Assembly (NCBI GenBank): GCA_002104985.1
Contig: MCGO01000211.1
Coordinates: 1 to 64,000, forward strand
Direction: 5' to 3'
DNA length: 64,000 bases
From: Rhizoclosmatium globosum
Lineage: Eukaryota; Chytridiomycota; Chytridiomycetes; Chytridiales; Chytriomycetaceae
Part shown: positions 24,690 to 36,636 of the stretch, in pieces
Layout: every line of letters starts with the position of its first letter
How positions within the stretch are numbered: the first letter of the stretch is position 1
Notes under the pieces: generated by a model
What the model was told of the DNA's origin: nothing
The model's input: the letters and a program-made list of their open reading frames with translations, nothing else
The model's database searches: none
Made by a program: the position numbers and the translations under genes

Positions 24690-26645
24690 ATGAAAAATTC
24701 GAAGAAACAAACCTCAGCGTTGCCAACGCGACCCGGCGCAACCACTCGCCCACCTCCTCAACCTCCACCCACAGGCGTAAGATCTTCCGCCAGACTCCGA
24801 ACTCAACGTAATCTACTCGCAACGACGTACTTGAACTTGGATTCCGAAGACCCGTTCTCGGAGGACGCGATATCTGAGTTTGGAGAAAATTTAATGTGGA
24901 TGTCAGCCGCTATTGAAGACTACCTCCACGACGCACCTGTCTTTACCGTCAACGCCAACAATCCCGAATCTCCTGCAACTCGCTCCGCAGCAATGAGGAG
25001 TCAGTACCAAGAAGAATGGATCGCAGCTGAGAAAGCCGAGTTAGCATCGCTCGAAAACAATAAGACATGGAAGCTCGTCAACGCACCTGATGGAGTGAAC
25101 CTAGTTGGATCCAAATGGGTCTACAAGGTGAAGCTAAACGAAGATGGATCAGTCGAACGCTTCAAAGCACGATTGGTTGCAAGGGGTTACTCACAGAGAC
25201 CCGGAATCGACGTTGGTGAAACCCACTCCCCAGTAATGCAAGCAGCAACCTTCAGATGGTTATTGGCGATGACTGCACTCAACGGCTGGAGCACCAGGAT
25301 GGTCGACGTCAGCTCAGCGTACTTGTATGCGGAGATAGACCAGGATGTCTATATGCGACAGCCACCGGGACACGACGACGGAACAGGACGCGTCTGCAAA
25401 CTCCTAAAGTCGTTATATGGACTACGTCAGAGTGGACGACTATGGAACAGGAAACTAGTAACTCACCTTGAACAGAAAGGATATCGTCAATCTCGCGCAG
25501 ACCCGTGTGTACTGTACAAGACAGTTCAGGGGAAGCACTGCTACGTATCCGTATACGTCGACGACCTATGCTTTTTCGGTGACCAGGAACTCATCGACAG
25601 GGCAGTTGAAGATGTCGCGGAAGCATTCAAAATAAGGGACCTTGGGAAAATCTCCTTCTGCATCGGAATTCAGATCGAACACATGGAGTCGGGAATATTC
25701 ATCCACTAATCAAAATACGTCAGCGAAATCCTCCAACGATTTTCCAAGCACTATTCCCACTACCCCATTTCCGTCCCCATTCCCACATCCTTCAAACCCC
25801 TCCCAGCCACCGAAAACTCCGAACTTTTTGACGACCCTTCCCTATATCTCGAAGCCATAGGATGCTTGAACTACGCTGCAATTAACACGAGACCCGATAT
25901 ATCTACTGCTGTATCTTACCTCAGCGCATTCTCCAGCAAACCGACACTGGAACACTGGGAACATGTAATGCGTATTTATCGTTACTTACATGAAACATTA
26001 GACCACGGAATCTTATATAAACGCGACGGAAACAAGTCTCCCATCGGCTACGCGGATGCTGCTTACAACGTACACTACGGTGCAAAATCTCAACTGGGAT
26101 ATCTCGTAATGCTTGCCGACGGCGCTATCTCATGGAAATCGTCGAAGACACCTACCGTACCTCTATCATCAACGGAAGCTGAATACATGTCCATCTCGGA
26201 ACTTGGACGCGAACTTCAGTCATACGTGCAACTGTACAAGGCTCTAGACATACCATTGAACACCCCGTTGACCGTCTATGAGGATAACCAGTCTACCATC
26301 CATCAAGTCAACAACGACGTATTCTCCCATCGTTCAAAGCACATAGACCTACGCTACCACTACATTCGTGAATTGGTAAACAATAAGCAAGTTCATGTCG
26401 AGTACATTCGTACTGCCGAACAACCAGCCGACTTACTTACCAAAGCTCTCGGACGTGACCAGTTCAGGAAACTACGCGACAAACTCGGAATGGCATCAAG
26501 AAAAGTGCTACTCGTCGCTACCAGTCTACTCGTACCAGACTACTGCCCAGACTGCTCTGCTGCCAGACACATACGGCCTATGCAAGGTTTCCCTTCATCC
26601 TCCGCTCGCGGCAACCAGCCGTTGGCCGAGGGAAGAGGGTTTTAG
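24690..26645 (+). CDS. pol: Pol, C-terminal part: reverse transcriptase and RNase H, split by one stop codon
   Basis: The first segment (24690-25709) carries the copia-type reverse transcriptase: KWVYKVKLNEDGSVERFKAR, ARGYSQRPGIDVGETHSPV and the catalytic YVDD near residue 290. It ends at TAA in the context FIH-stop-SKYV, where the family has FIHQSKYV (CAA to TAA). The frame then runs on without another stop to 26645 and encodes RNase H with its acidic residues in GYADAAY, SSTEAEY and YEDNQ and the closing KHIDLRYHYIRE. A single nonsense change therefore separates the two halves. The last 40 residues are degenerate relative to the rest. Confidence 0.88.
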
Positions 26646-26810
26646 TGAGTAAGAATCTCACACACGTGTGTCGGAGTACCAGTATCTGGAAGCCAACACT
26701 CACTCGATCAAGGGGAAGAAGACCTCGGACCCTAACCCTCAGTCAATTTGTGATCGCTGTTCGTTCTCTCATTAGTTTTTGTTAGCTACTTTGTTCGCTT
26801 GAGGGGAAGT
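26646..26810 (+). other. 3' untranslated part of the copia element with polypurine tract
   Basis: 165 bp between the RNase H stop and the 3' LTR. It ends with the purine tract GAGGGGAAG directly against the TGTTGG of the LTR, the expected position for plus-strand priming. Confidence 0.75.
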
Positions 26811-26956
26811 GTTGGAATGGAACGGAGCAAGCGGAGCAAGCTCCAAAGCGCCTCGTTTAATTAATAAATAATAATTCTCCCACAAAACTCTATCGTTCAC
26901 CCGAACACAGCGATCCAGTACTAAGCGCCTGCCACCGATCCCTTGCCTCTCTATCA
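26811..26956 (+). repeat. 3' LTR of the copia element
   Basis: 146 bp, TG..CA termini, followed by the target duplication GAACA. It differs from the 5' LTR by one missing G near the start, a G to A change (CTCCAAAGC) and a 4-base insertion in the A/T stretch. Its end is 37 bp before the ATG of CHS copy 6. Confidence 0.95.
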
Positions 26957-26993
26957 GAACAACATCCCACCCAAAAAGTTGAATCCAACTTGA

Positions 26994-29900
26994 ATGTCGC
27001 AACAACCCAATCCAAACTCGCCGCGTCCAAGTGATCCACTAATAAGCCGCCGCGTCGTTGAAACACAGACAACGCGCCAGACCTCGTCGTCCACGTTGAC
27101 GACTCTGGCGCCCGAGCTTCCGCCTGGCTCCTTTTCTGTTCCACCGCCACAAACCCAGTCGCAATCGCAACAGCGTTACACGCCTCTTTTGGCGGGAAGC
27201 TCGGCAGCGTCAAGCTATGTGAGTAGTGTTGGTTTGATTCGGTAGGTAAATAGACTTTGGACTAAAGCACGCTTAAACAACCAGGGGTACCCTCAGTTCC
27301 CGCCGCCTCCACCGACACCCCAACAACAACAACAACAACACTCTTACCAGCAACAGCAGCCACAGCCACAGCCTCAACAATCCTCGTTTGGAACATTCCC
27401 TGACCGCAGCCAAGTCATCGATGTCTTGTCCCTGGGCCGGTCAATTGGCCTTGGCTTTGGCACTCAATCTCAATCTTCGGACCAGTACCCACCCCCTCAA
27501 ATCCCAAGTCTCCTGAGACGTCCCACGAAATTCGTTACAAAAGAAGTCGTTCTCACGGACGGCGAATTCATTCTCGACGTTCCCTTGTCAAAGGACTATT
27601 CTTCAGTTGTTCGATATTCGGATGCAGAGGAGTTTACGCACCTCAGGTTTGTTTTTGTGAAATATATCAAAGTGAAGTAGAGTCTAACGTGTTGTAAACA
27701 GATATTCCGCCATTACGACGCAACCCGACGAATTCTCCACTGTCTTTTCTCTGAGACAGACGCACATGCGTCGCTACACGAAAATTGCAGTCGTGTGCAC
27801 AATGTATAACGAAGATGATCAGCTGTTTACAAAGACAATGTCGGCGGTGATGGACAACATTGCATACCTCTGTTCGTTGAGAGGTAGAAAAGGATGGGAC
27901 GCAAACTCGTGGCGTGATATTGTGGTTTGCATCGTGTCAGATGGTATGGATTTGCTTTCATAACACAATGCAACTAATATTGACAAAAACAGGTGTCAAA
28001 CCATGCAACCCGCGTACCCTTGACGTCTTGGCCGCCATGGGCTGTTACATGGAAGGTCTGCCAAGATCCCACGTCAATGGAAAAGAAGTAAAAGCGCACA
28101 TGTTTGAATTCACTACTCAAGTCCGTGTCAACCCTCGTCTCGAAGCCGAGTTCACGTCACCTAAAGATGACAAGATTGTGCCTATGCAGACCATATTCTT
28201 GCTCAAGGAAAAGAATGCCAAGAAAATTAATTCTCATCGTTGGTTCTTCAATGGGATTTGTCAAGTGCTTCAACCTGAAGTGTGTGTCTTGATTGATGTT
28301 GGTACGAAGCCGACACGAAAGAGTTTGTATCACTTGTATCGCGGTAAATATTTCAGGTTCAAACATTTTAGTTTTGACTCACTTCGTTTCAGCTTTCGAA
28401 CGAAATTCTCAGGTTGCTGGTGCTTGCGGAGAGATTGCCGCCGAACTAGGACCGTGGTGGAAGAATTTGGTCAACCCACTTGTGGCCGTCCAGAACTTTG
28501 AGTACAAGATGTCGAACATTCTTGACAAGCCGCTTGAATCCGTGTTTGGATATATTTCGGTGCTTCCTGGTGCGTTTTCGGCGTATCGATACAGTGCGTT
28601 GCAAGGAAAGCCGTTGGAGAGCTACTTCAAGGGTGAAGCTTTGCATGCGGGACATGATGTTGGGAGACCGAATGTGTCCCAAAGTAATATGGTGAGTTCT
28701 TGTCGTTATTATGATGAAGCTGATGACCCCGTGATAGTATCTCGCTGAAGACCGTATCCTCTGTTTCGAGCTCGTGATGAAACGGGAGGAGCGATTTATC
28801 CTCAAATATGTCAAATCTGCGAAAGCCGAAACGGACGTTCCTACAGAGTTTCCAGATTTGATTAAGCAGCGTCGTCGTTGGTTCAATGGATCGTTCTTTG
28901 CTTCTGTGTATGCGGTTCAAAATGTTGGGAGGATTTTTACGTCTGGACATTCTGTGTTTCGGAAGTTGATGCTTGTTTTTGAGACGTTTTATAACGGTGT
29001 GAATTTGGTTTACTCCTGGTTCAGTATTTCTAGCATGTATATCTGTTTCTATGTAAGTGAACTGTTGTGTTTTTGGTGCGTTTATTCTAATGTTTCAATA
29101 GTTTATGTTCAACATTGTGTCGAGCAAGGAGATGTCTATTTGTACAAATGCTGTCGTCGATAATGCGTTGAGTAAGTTTGGTGTATCAGGGTTTCTAGGC
29201 TAATCTTTGGGATGCAGGCGACCCTTTTTACCCATACGGTGGAGCGGTTAGCGCCGTTCTTCGTGGCTCATACATTGCCGCCTTTATCACGATGGTCGTA
29301 GCCTCATTGGGAAACAATCCATCGACAATCAAAACGCTTCTTATTCTTATCTCGGCCGTGTTTGCGATTTGCATGGCTTTAATGCTTGCATTGATTATCT
29401 TTACGGTCTATTCCAACATCAGAGCGATTCCTGGGACTGTTACGGACGTCAAGGGGTTCTTGGAGTACATTCCAAGTAACCTCAACTTTGCAGACTTGGT
29501 TCTTTCGCTGCTTTGCACATATGTTTTGTACATTGTCAGCTCGCTTATGTTTTTGGATCCGTGGCATCCCTTCACGTGTTTGTTGCAGTACTTGTTAATG
29601 ACTCCTTCGTTTTCTAATATGGTGTGTTTTGTTCCTTTCGAATGAGCTTGTTTGGGTAAACTGATTATGGAGTCCACAGCTGATGGTGTATGCATTCTGC
29701 AACATCCACGATATTTCTTGGGGAACAAAGGGACAAGACTCTGTTTCATCCGCACCTGCTGTCCAAAGTAGTAAAAACGAGAAGGGAAAGCAAGTTGCCA
29801 CGACGAACGTGCCTGCGCCGGATTACTCGAATGAATTGAATAAGCTGAAGGATATGGCGAATGAAATGGCTCAACCACAAAAGCGAATGGATGTGACTGT

Positions 29901-30204
29901 TCAGAAGAGTTCTGATGGTGATGTATCTACCTCTGTGTTAAATATTTTACTGATGGAGTATAATGTAGATCACTTCAAGGCTTATCGAACTTACGTACTG
30001 ATGTGGTGGTTCATCTCGAACTTTGCCTTGACGTATATTTTGACGGACGACTTTATCATTCGTGCCATGTCGACGCCAGGAAGAGCAAACCCGTTCCTTG
30101 TGTTTTTGTTGTGGAGTGTTACAGGGTTGACTGGGATTCGGTTTTTGGGCTGTTTTGTTTATTGGGTGCAGTGGATTCTTGAGTCCGCTGGGGATGTTGT
30201 CTGA
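26994..30204 (+). CDS. Chitin synthase copy 6 (913 aa, 10 exons), LTR-proximal
   Basis: Division-1 chitin synthase. Exons: 26994-27218, 27285-27646, 27702-27943, 27993-28343, 28393-28691, 28738-29052, 29102-29171, 29218-29621, 29680-29917, 29969-30204; the joined frame is intact at 913 residues. The N-terminus is Ser/Pro/Gln-rich with a polyglutamine tract near residue 85. [13 protein letters not shown] opens the family domain; [14 protein letters not shown] and [12 protein letters not shown] (near residue 534) mark the active centre. The loop has [18 protein letters not shown] (subfamily B), very close to copy 3. The start codon is 32 bp after the retrotransposon target duplication, so its original promoter is now on the far side of a 6.9-kb insertion and the 3' LTR sits where a core promoter should be. 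Confidence 0.94.
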
Positions 30205-30455
30205 ACTTATCGCGTCTTTTTATTGTTGAAGTTATGAATCTAACATATAATCCCCTAATAACATTGCTGTGTAGTGTGAATCTTCTATCCGGAAATGTAG
30301 TGGTTTCTCAATCAGGGGCTTTTGAGAGATTGTGCAAGAGTGTTTCAACACAACATATCACAGCAAAAAAGTTTTATTCTAAATGTCGAAGCCAAACGAG
30401 AAAGTGATATGGGCTGTAAAAGAGGGTTAAGATAATGAAACTACTTGCATTGCTG

Positions 30456-33400
30456 TTATGGAACACAGCAGCTTCCAACATTGGGGATGTAATTCAACTT
30501 GTAGTAATTGTAGTGGACAGCGTATGCATCAGCGAGTTCACTTGCTCCATTGGCTCCGTACTTGATTCCTCTCAATGTATCCATCAAAGTTGGCCAGGCA
30601 TTTGGTTGCGTTCCTTGTTGAGTTTTCCCTTTCCAATCTAGAAAAAATTAATGACTGAAGAATTGAGAATTAATACTTACAGATCCCTTCAACTTTGTTG
30701 TATGCTACTGTTCCAAAATCTTCAGTGTGACAGAAGGCATGTGTCAATTCGTGCAGGAAAATAGCAGCTCTACTACGCTTTGGAGTGAAACCAAAGAGGG
30801 TAGACAAACTGTTTCCATTATACACTCCATAAGAAGCGTCATTGATAGCTAAGTTGTCAAAGAACAAATTTCCAAGATAAATCTCACGGAATTTGGTTTT
30901 GGCGACAACGCCATCGCCAAATGCCTGGTACGTGTTATCGATTCCATCGCATCGGTTAATAAACCACTTCCCAGTGTTCATAATGTTTGCATAACACTGA
31001 TTTACGCGTTCTCCATCCCCTTTAGTTCCAAAGGCATAGGTGAAGTGGGCTGGCTTTGTCGTTGCAAGAGCCTCGGCTTGCATAGCAGTCAAAGCCTTTA
31101 ACACTGAATTGGCGTTTTAAAATGAGTCCGAAACGTTTTAAATGAGACTCAACTGCCTGGCACAAAGGCTTTCAAAATCTTGTCGAGTCCACGCGCCATA
31201 CAATCCTGACTAATTTCAATATCTTGTCCTCCCTTACACGTAACAGTTGAACCAGCTCTGCGAAGAGAGCACGTCGTCGCGTAATCGGTTGGGATCGTGA
31301 TAACCGTACCCTGGGTCTTTGGAGACGGTGTTTTTGGGCAACTGGGCATAGGAATTGTAATCAGCGCTTTTGAGGCACGAGTCTGGAGGTGGGAGGATTG
31401 GAAGTCATAGGCATCACGGCGGTGCAGAACGGAAGAGCCAGCTGAAACTGACGCGTTGTACAAAATGATTTCTCCAGAATCATAAAGTGGGAGGTAGTTA
31501 CTGGCTCCAGACTTTCCATATAGAGCGGATCCCTGAGCATATAAGCCAGCTGCAACTCCAGCATACACTTCAATACCAGCCGAAGCAGCCGTGTAAGAGC
31601 CCGTGTTAGAGACTCCTGCAGAAGCAGTAGAAGAAACGTGGATACCAGCATCTATATCTAGTGGTTTAGAAATGATCATTTTTGATGTTATTGACCACTC
31701 ACAAATATCTCCTTTGACACCAATCTCAGCATCAATTAATCCATTCAAGACGTCAACCTTGACAAACACTTTTGGAATCAAATCAGCGCGAACTGTTCCA
31801 TCAATGTTGATATTAGCATTGAGTGATTGAGTGGTTGTTGGTGAAGAAACGGAAGTCGGAATTTGTGGGGAATTGCTAGAAAACGGTACACCGTTGTACT
31901 GAATATTGACTGTGGGCATTGTGGCTGTAAACTTGGCGGCGATATTTCCAGACATTTCAAGGCGAGCTTGAATGGTAGAGTCAATAGCAGCTCCAACTCC
32001 TCCTTCCAAAATATAAGGAACGTAGAATCCAGCAGTTGGTGATTTGATAAGGTTGACCACACCGGTTGAATATGAAATAGTTGCAAGTGCTTGGAGTGTC
32101 AACTCCATTTGGACGTTACCACCAGCTGCAGAGAGACAATTTTAGAAGTCGATATTCACCGTCTATACCACGAACCTGTCATATATGCGTTAAATGAATC
32201 CACACGTCCACGGTAGAGATTTCCGGTAATACGAACACCGGCGCTACCAACGAATGTTGCTTGTCCCTTCAAGTACACGTCAATATTGGCACTGACAATA
32301 ACACCGTTGATATTGCAGGTTTTATCTCCATGAGCCAGCCATTGTGTTGGGAATGGAACAACTTTTGTAAACCCAATACCTCCGTTTGCATTACAGTTAC
32401 CCGTCCACCAATTACAAGACACTACCAAAGAGTTAAGTATGTACGTTACCGTAATATATCCTTACCATCTCTGGTTCCAAGAGTCCCATTGTTATAAGCG
32501 TTCCATTCCTGCACAGCTGCCTGTTCATCAGCGGATTGAACTGGCTGGGAAAATCCGTTGGTGACAAACTGTTGCGAGAAGTTGAGTAAAAACAACTTGT
32601 TAAAAACTGTCCTACATCAGCGATGAAAGTGACATCTTGGTTTGAGCGACGGGAGATACCCTTTTTTTCGGCGCGCCAATCATAATTGACGTGAACTTTC
32701 AAAATTGCTGATGTGGCTTGCGGGTAGGTCTTGTAGACAACGTCGGTGGATGGGAGAGTTTCAACGGAGTGCACTCTAGCATAATAACCACCGCCACAGT
32801 CTTTGGGAAGTGAAAGAATAACGTGTTGCTTGATGAATCCAAATTCGGTTTTACATTCGTTAGCTGTACTGGCACTGAGAGTTTTGTGACAATAAATGAA
32901 AGCAGTTTGACCATGCTTGTTGTGGCGTGAGGAACATCCATCAATTACTAAACCAGTTTCAGGCAGCGTTGTACTTGTTGAGGCATCTCTGCGGGAAGAA
33001 ACAGATCGTGGAGCTCTGATGTGAAGCCCACTCCCCGCAGGTGATGACAATTGAACAATTGCTCCTTGCGGGCCAACCACCATAATGTATCCCGACTCGT
33101 TCATCAAACCTCCAGAGTCGCTTTGATTATATACTGTTTTGGAAATTGAAACCTTCAAAGTTGTTCCTCCGAAGCCAGTCTGTGCGTCCGAAGAGGAAGT
33201 TTGTACATTGGAATTTGTCGCGCCAGTGTAAATAATCCAATTTTGGAGAGTTCCGCCACACTCCGCCAACGCGTTAGCAGAACAAGGTGTTGTACACGCA
33301 CTGCCAGGGCCATAAGTATTAAAGGTATTTCCACAGGAACACGTATTGCCGTTTTGACTTGCGGAAACTTTGTAGCCTAAACTGACACATTGGTTGTAGC

Positions 33401-36205
33401 AAGTAATTGGCCCAATCATATTCAGAGTTGTGCGATAAGGACCGACATCAGGGGTGGCAGCATTGTCTGCCCAGCACCCGGCAACAACGGCGTTGCTGGG
33501 AAGTGCGGTAGGGTCGTCCAAAATGATGGTTTGTGTGACAGCATTCTGTTTGAATGTTAGAACAAATAAACCCTGAATTCAGAACTTACACTGATAGTTC
33601 CACATCCATCAATCAAGTTCCATTGCACTGTAAGGGTTGAGCCAGCTACCAAATCACGGGGTGAACGAGATAATACACTGGCTCTCCAACCTGTACCACT
33701 GGAACATGTTGGGGCAATGGTGGTCGATACAGCTGGAACAGTGAGTGCTCCTACGAAAGATGTGCCGGACACAACAGCTGCTTCAATCGTAGAATATAGT
33801 ACATGAACATTTTGCGAAGAAGCTGGAATCGCTCCGATGACTGGAGCTGCGGCAGGAGGTGTGACTGTGATTGGAGCCAACATCGCCTTCAAAATAGCTT
33901 GAGACAACGCGTTCAACTGCGCGTTAACTTGAAGAACCAGAGAATCTTGTTTTTGTTGAGTAGATCCTGCGGCGAAAGCCAGGAAAATGCCATTGAGGTT
34001 GAAACGCTGAAGAGAAAGTTTTGTATTGAATGGGTTCGTGCTTCCAGCAGTAGGAGCGGTGGCCAAAATTGGAGTAACAGAGTATTCGATAGAAAAGTTA
34101 ACATAGTTCAGTCCCCCAACTGCCACAGAGTCAGTGGTGTTAAATTGATACTTGCTCAAGAATGTTGTCGCAACTAAAGGCTTAGTATAACCAGGGTTGT
34201 TCTTAATGAACTGCAAGGCGGGAACGCTTGAGAAGGCTGCAATATTTTGAAGCTGAGTAATTGCCAATCCCAATGCTGCTTGGAGAAAAGGATCAAAGTT
34301 GACATTCACATTCACCAACCATGATATATCTTCAAGTGTAACAGTACTTGCCACGCCACCAGATGGAAGAGTAGGTGTAATATCAGCAGAAGCAGCAATC
34401 GTCCAGTTTCCGACGGCATTAGTGATTTTGAGCTGATTCAATTGCGCCTTGGTGCCTTGAATCAAAATGTCTGCTGGGTAATTAGACAACGATACGATGT
34501 CAAGGAGTCCTCCAATTGCCGCATAGGGAGTGTAAGCTGGATCCGTGTTGACAACCAAGTTGCTAGCATCAGCACCAGCCAAAAAAGTGGCAGATGTGAA
34601 ATTGAAGGTATAAAACGATTTATCACGACCTCCTAACGAAAGTGTTCCTGGAAAATCAACAAAGGACGCACCGGATACACGTCATAGTTCGATCTGATAT
34701 CTTGTATTTAAGTTTCTCAAATCAATAGAATGTTTTGGATTTACCTCTTCAATGTTGACATTTGTCCAATAAACACATCGGCCCAACGACCCGATCTACA
34801 ATAGCCATAAGCATCGTAGATTGAGCAACCAATCGAACAAGGATCGTTCACGCTAAGAACATTCATTCTTCGATCGGTTTCAGCCTCGGACGCATATTGG
34901 GTCTCAAGCTGAGCTATATATCCGAAATTCATTCCAAGAATATTAAGCTGTGCTTGAGCGGAAACAGCGACACCATTGACTCCATCTTGTGGGCGGAAGA
35001 TGACAGCCAAGTTAACAGTGTTCTGGCTAACGTAGTTTCCGACAGCATACTTAGCAAAGAACGAATCCAAAGGTTGAGCAGGCAGAGTAGACACGTCAAT
35101 TGAAGCGTAGATACCAGAAGGAGAGCATTGATAATCGCCACCAACGTCAGGAACAGTGGTATTCAAATTCCAAATACCAGTCGAGTTCGCCTTAGCAAGA
35201 GAAACAGTTGGGTCGAGGAATGGAAACTTGATGGGCAGCGAAAGTTGGAGCTGCTTAATATTAATCACTCCTTGCTGGAACGAACCATACACTGAAGAGA
35301 ACGCGTCCAATGTGACCGAAAATGTACAAGTAGCACATCCTGGAAACCCAGCTGAAGTCGAGATCGTAAGACCGGTCCACGTGTCTCCTGGAGCTGTTGC
35401 ATCACCTGGACTTACTCCCAAAAAGTCCAAGAAGGGCCAAGAACTGTCCAAAAAGCTGTTTTGATGCCTTTAATATTAATATAAATCAGCAGAGTACTTA
35501 CGCATCGTTCACGGGAAACGTCGAGTTGATCAGTGTGTTGAGACCAAACCCGGTGAGATACCCAGTCAAGCTAAGCCCTCCTTGGTTCCAACCAGTAACA
35601 TATTGCACATCACCCGAGTCGTAATATGTAGGGTTGGGAAAAGCTGGAAACTGGATGATAAGATTGTTGGAGTCCGCAACAACGCAAACAGTAATGGCAG
35701 TTGCTCCTGTTGGGCGCTTTGCAAGAGACTCTAGAATTAATTGAGATCCAGTGATGGAGAAGAATGGAACCGATCCAATAGCAAGGGACTTGATACCGGC
35801 GGAGGTAGACGACGATGAAAACAAGCCCAGCCAAAGAGGGTTCGTGTTGGTAGAGTTCAACGGAATGCCGGCACATGCAGCTTTAGCCAGAATGCTGGTT
35901 GGAGCTGTGGCGACGCCATTCGCTTTTGAGTGGGGTGGATGAGAAATTGTGTACCAAACTCCGAGGGATATTATTAGTGGGGATGAAACGATCTACTTAC
36001 TTGCGCCGGCGAGAATAACCCATGGTGCCGTGACGGATCCACTTGTTACCGCCTGAGAAGTGGCTCCGGATGATCCTGGATCAGTGGTTGAAAAGGTTAC
36101 CGCGCTAGCCCATTTCGCAACTGGCTGCGTGAACGGAAACTTGGGACCTGCAGCTGTCACGGTCGAGATTAACAGAATAAGCACTGCCTCAGCGGAGTAG
36201 TGCAT
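30456..36205 (-). CDS. Giant secreted WSC-domain protein with C-terminal HELTH metalloprotease-like domain (about 1754 aa)
   Basis: Exons (minus): 36205-36001, 35922-35502, 35467-34745, 34693-33590, 33545-32616, 32568-32466, 32421-32176, 32125-31703, 31657-31154, 31103-30681, 30637-30456. A signal peptide (AVLILLISTVTAA) opens it. Residues to about 800 form Ser/Thr/Asn-rich beta-type domains I do not recognise. A WSC carbohydrate-binding domain follows (VAGCWADN..CYNQC..CSCGNTF). After further lumenal sequence, the C-terminus has HELTHAFCHTEDFGTVAYN, a HExxH zinc site followed by TEDFG, like the aspzincin (M35) type. Its ending is GSCCVP. One frame change is needed near 34671-34677 (NYDVYP to GASFVDFP reads through if one C is added). 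The in-frame 45-nt stretch 31702-31658 is called an intron because of GTGAGT..CTAG. A cell-wall-linked or secreted role is inferred. Confidence 0.8.
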
Positions 36206-36636
36206 GTTGCTGCTTGGCTGCTCTTTTTTTTGGTACTAATGGGTTGCTGTAAATTGCTTTGAAATCTGTTCTGCGCGTGCCAAAATTGCACAACGCCTCT
36301 TATCACATGATCGTGTTTTTTTTTCTGTTCTGGAAATTGGTTTGGCCAGTAAAAGTGAGCACGTTTTTTTTGAACCACGCACTCGTCCAAGCCACAAGTT
36401 ATGGTTCCGCTCCATTCACAGGCGAGATATCAGCAGCGTAAACAGATAAGAAGATCCGATACTTGAACTTTTTAATTCACGCGGACCGCTTCCGACCCTT
36501 TGTGGAGTGCAACGAACTTCACAACACTTGCACTGGTGAATTTCGTCATCAAGTCCTAAGGTATCATCACCATAACTCATATTTACAACATGTTTTTTGC
36601 TCAGAATGAAGAGATTCAACATCTTTACCCCAAAAC

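Larger units (their letters stand above)
20094..26956 (+). mobile_element. Ty1/copia-type LTR retrotransposon, nearly complete
   Basis: Bounded by near-identical LTRs (20094-20236 and 26811-26956) that start TGTTGG and end CTATCA, and flanked on both sides by the 5-bp target duplication GAACA (20089-20093 and 26957-26961). Gene order gag, protease, integrase, reverse transcriptase, RNase H identifies the Ty1/copia superfamily. The LTRs differ by one substitution and two small indels over about 145 bp, so the insertion is fairly recent. Coding damage: an in-frame TAA at 25707, multiple stops in the stretch between integrase and reverse transcriptase (24426-24660), and an apparent loss of one C near 22270. 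It lies between the F-box gene and CHS copy 6. Confidence 0.95.

Noticed and set aside
31658..31702. In-frame 45-nt segment as coding
   Set aside because: It begins GTGAGT and ends CTAG and reads poorly (WSITSKMIISKPL), so it was treated as an intron, though retention cannot be excluded.
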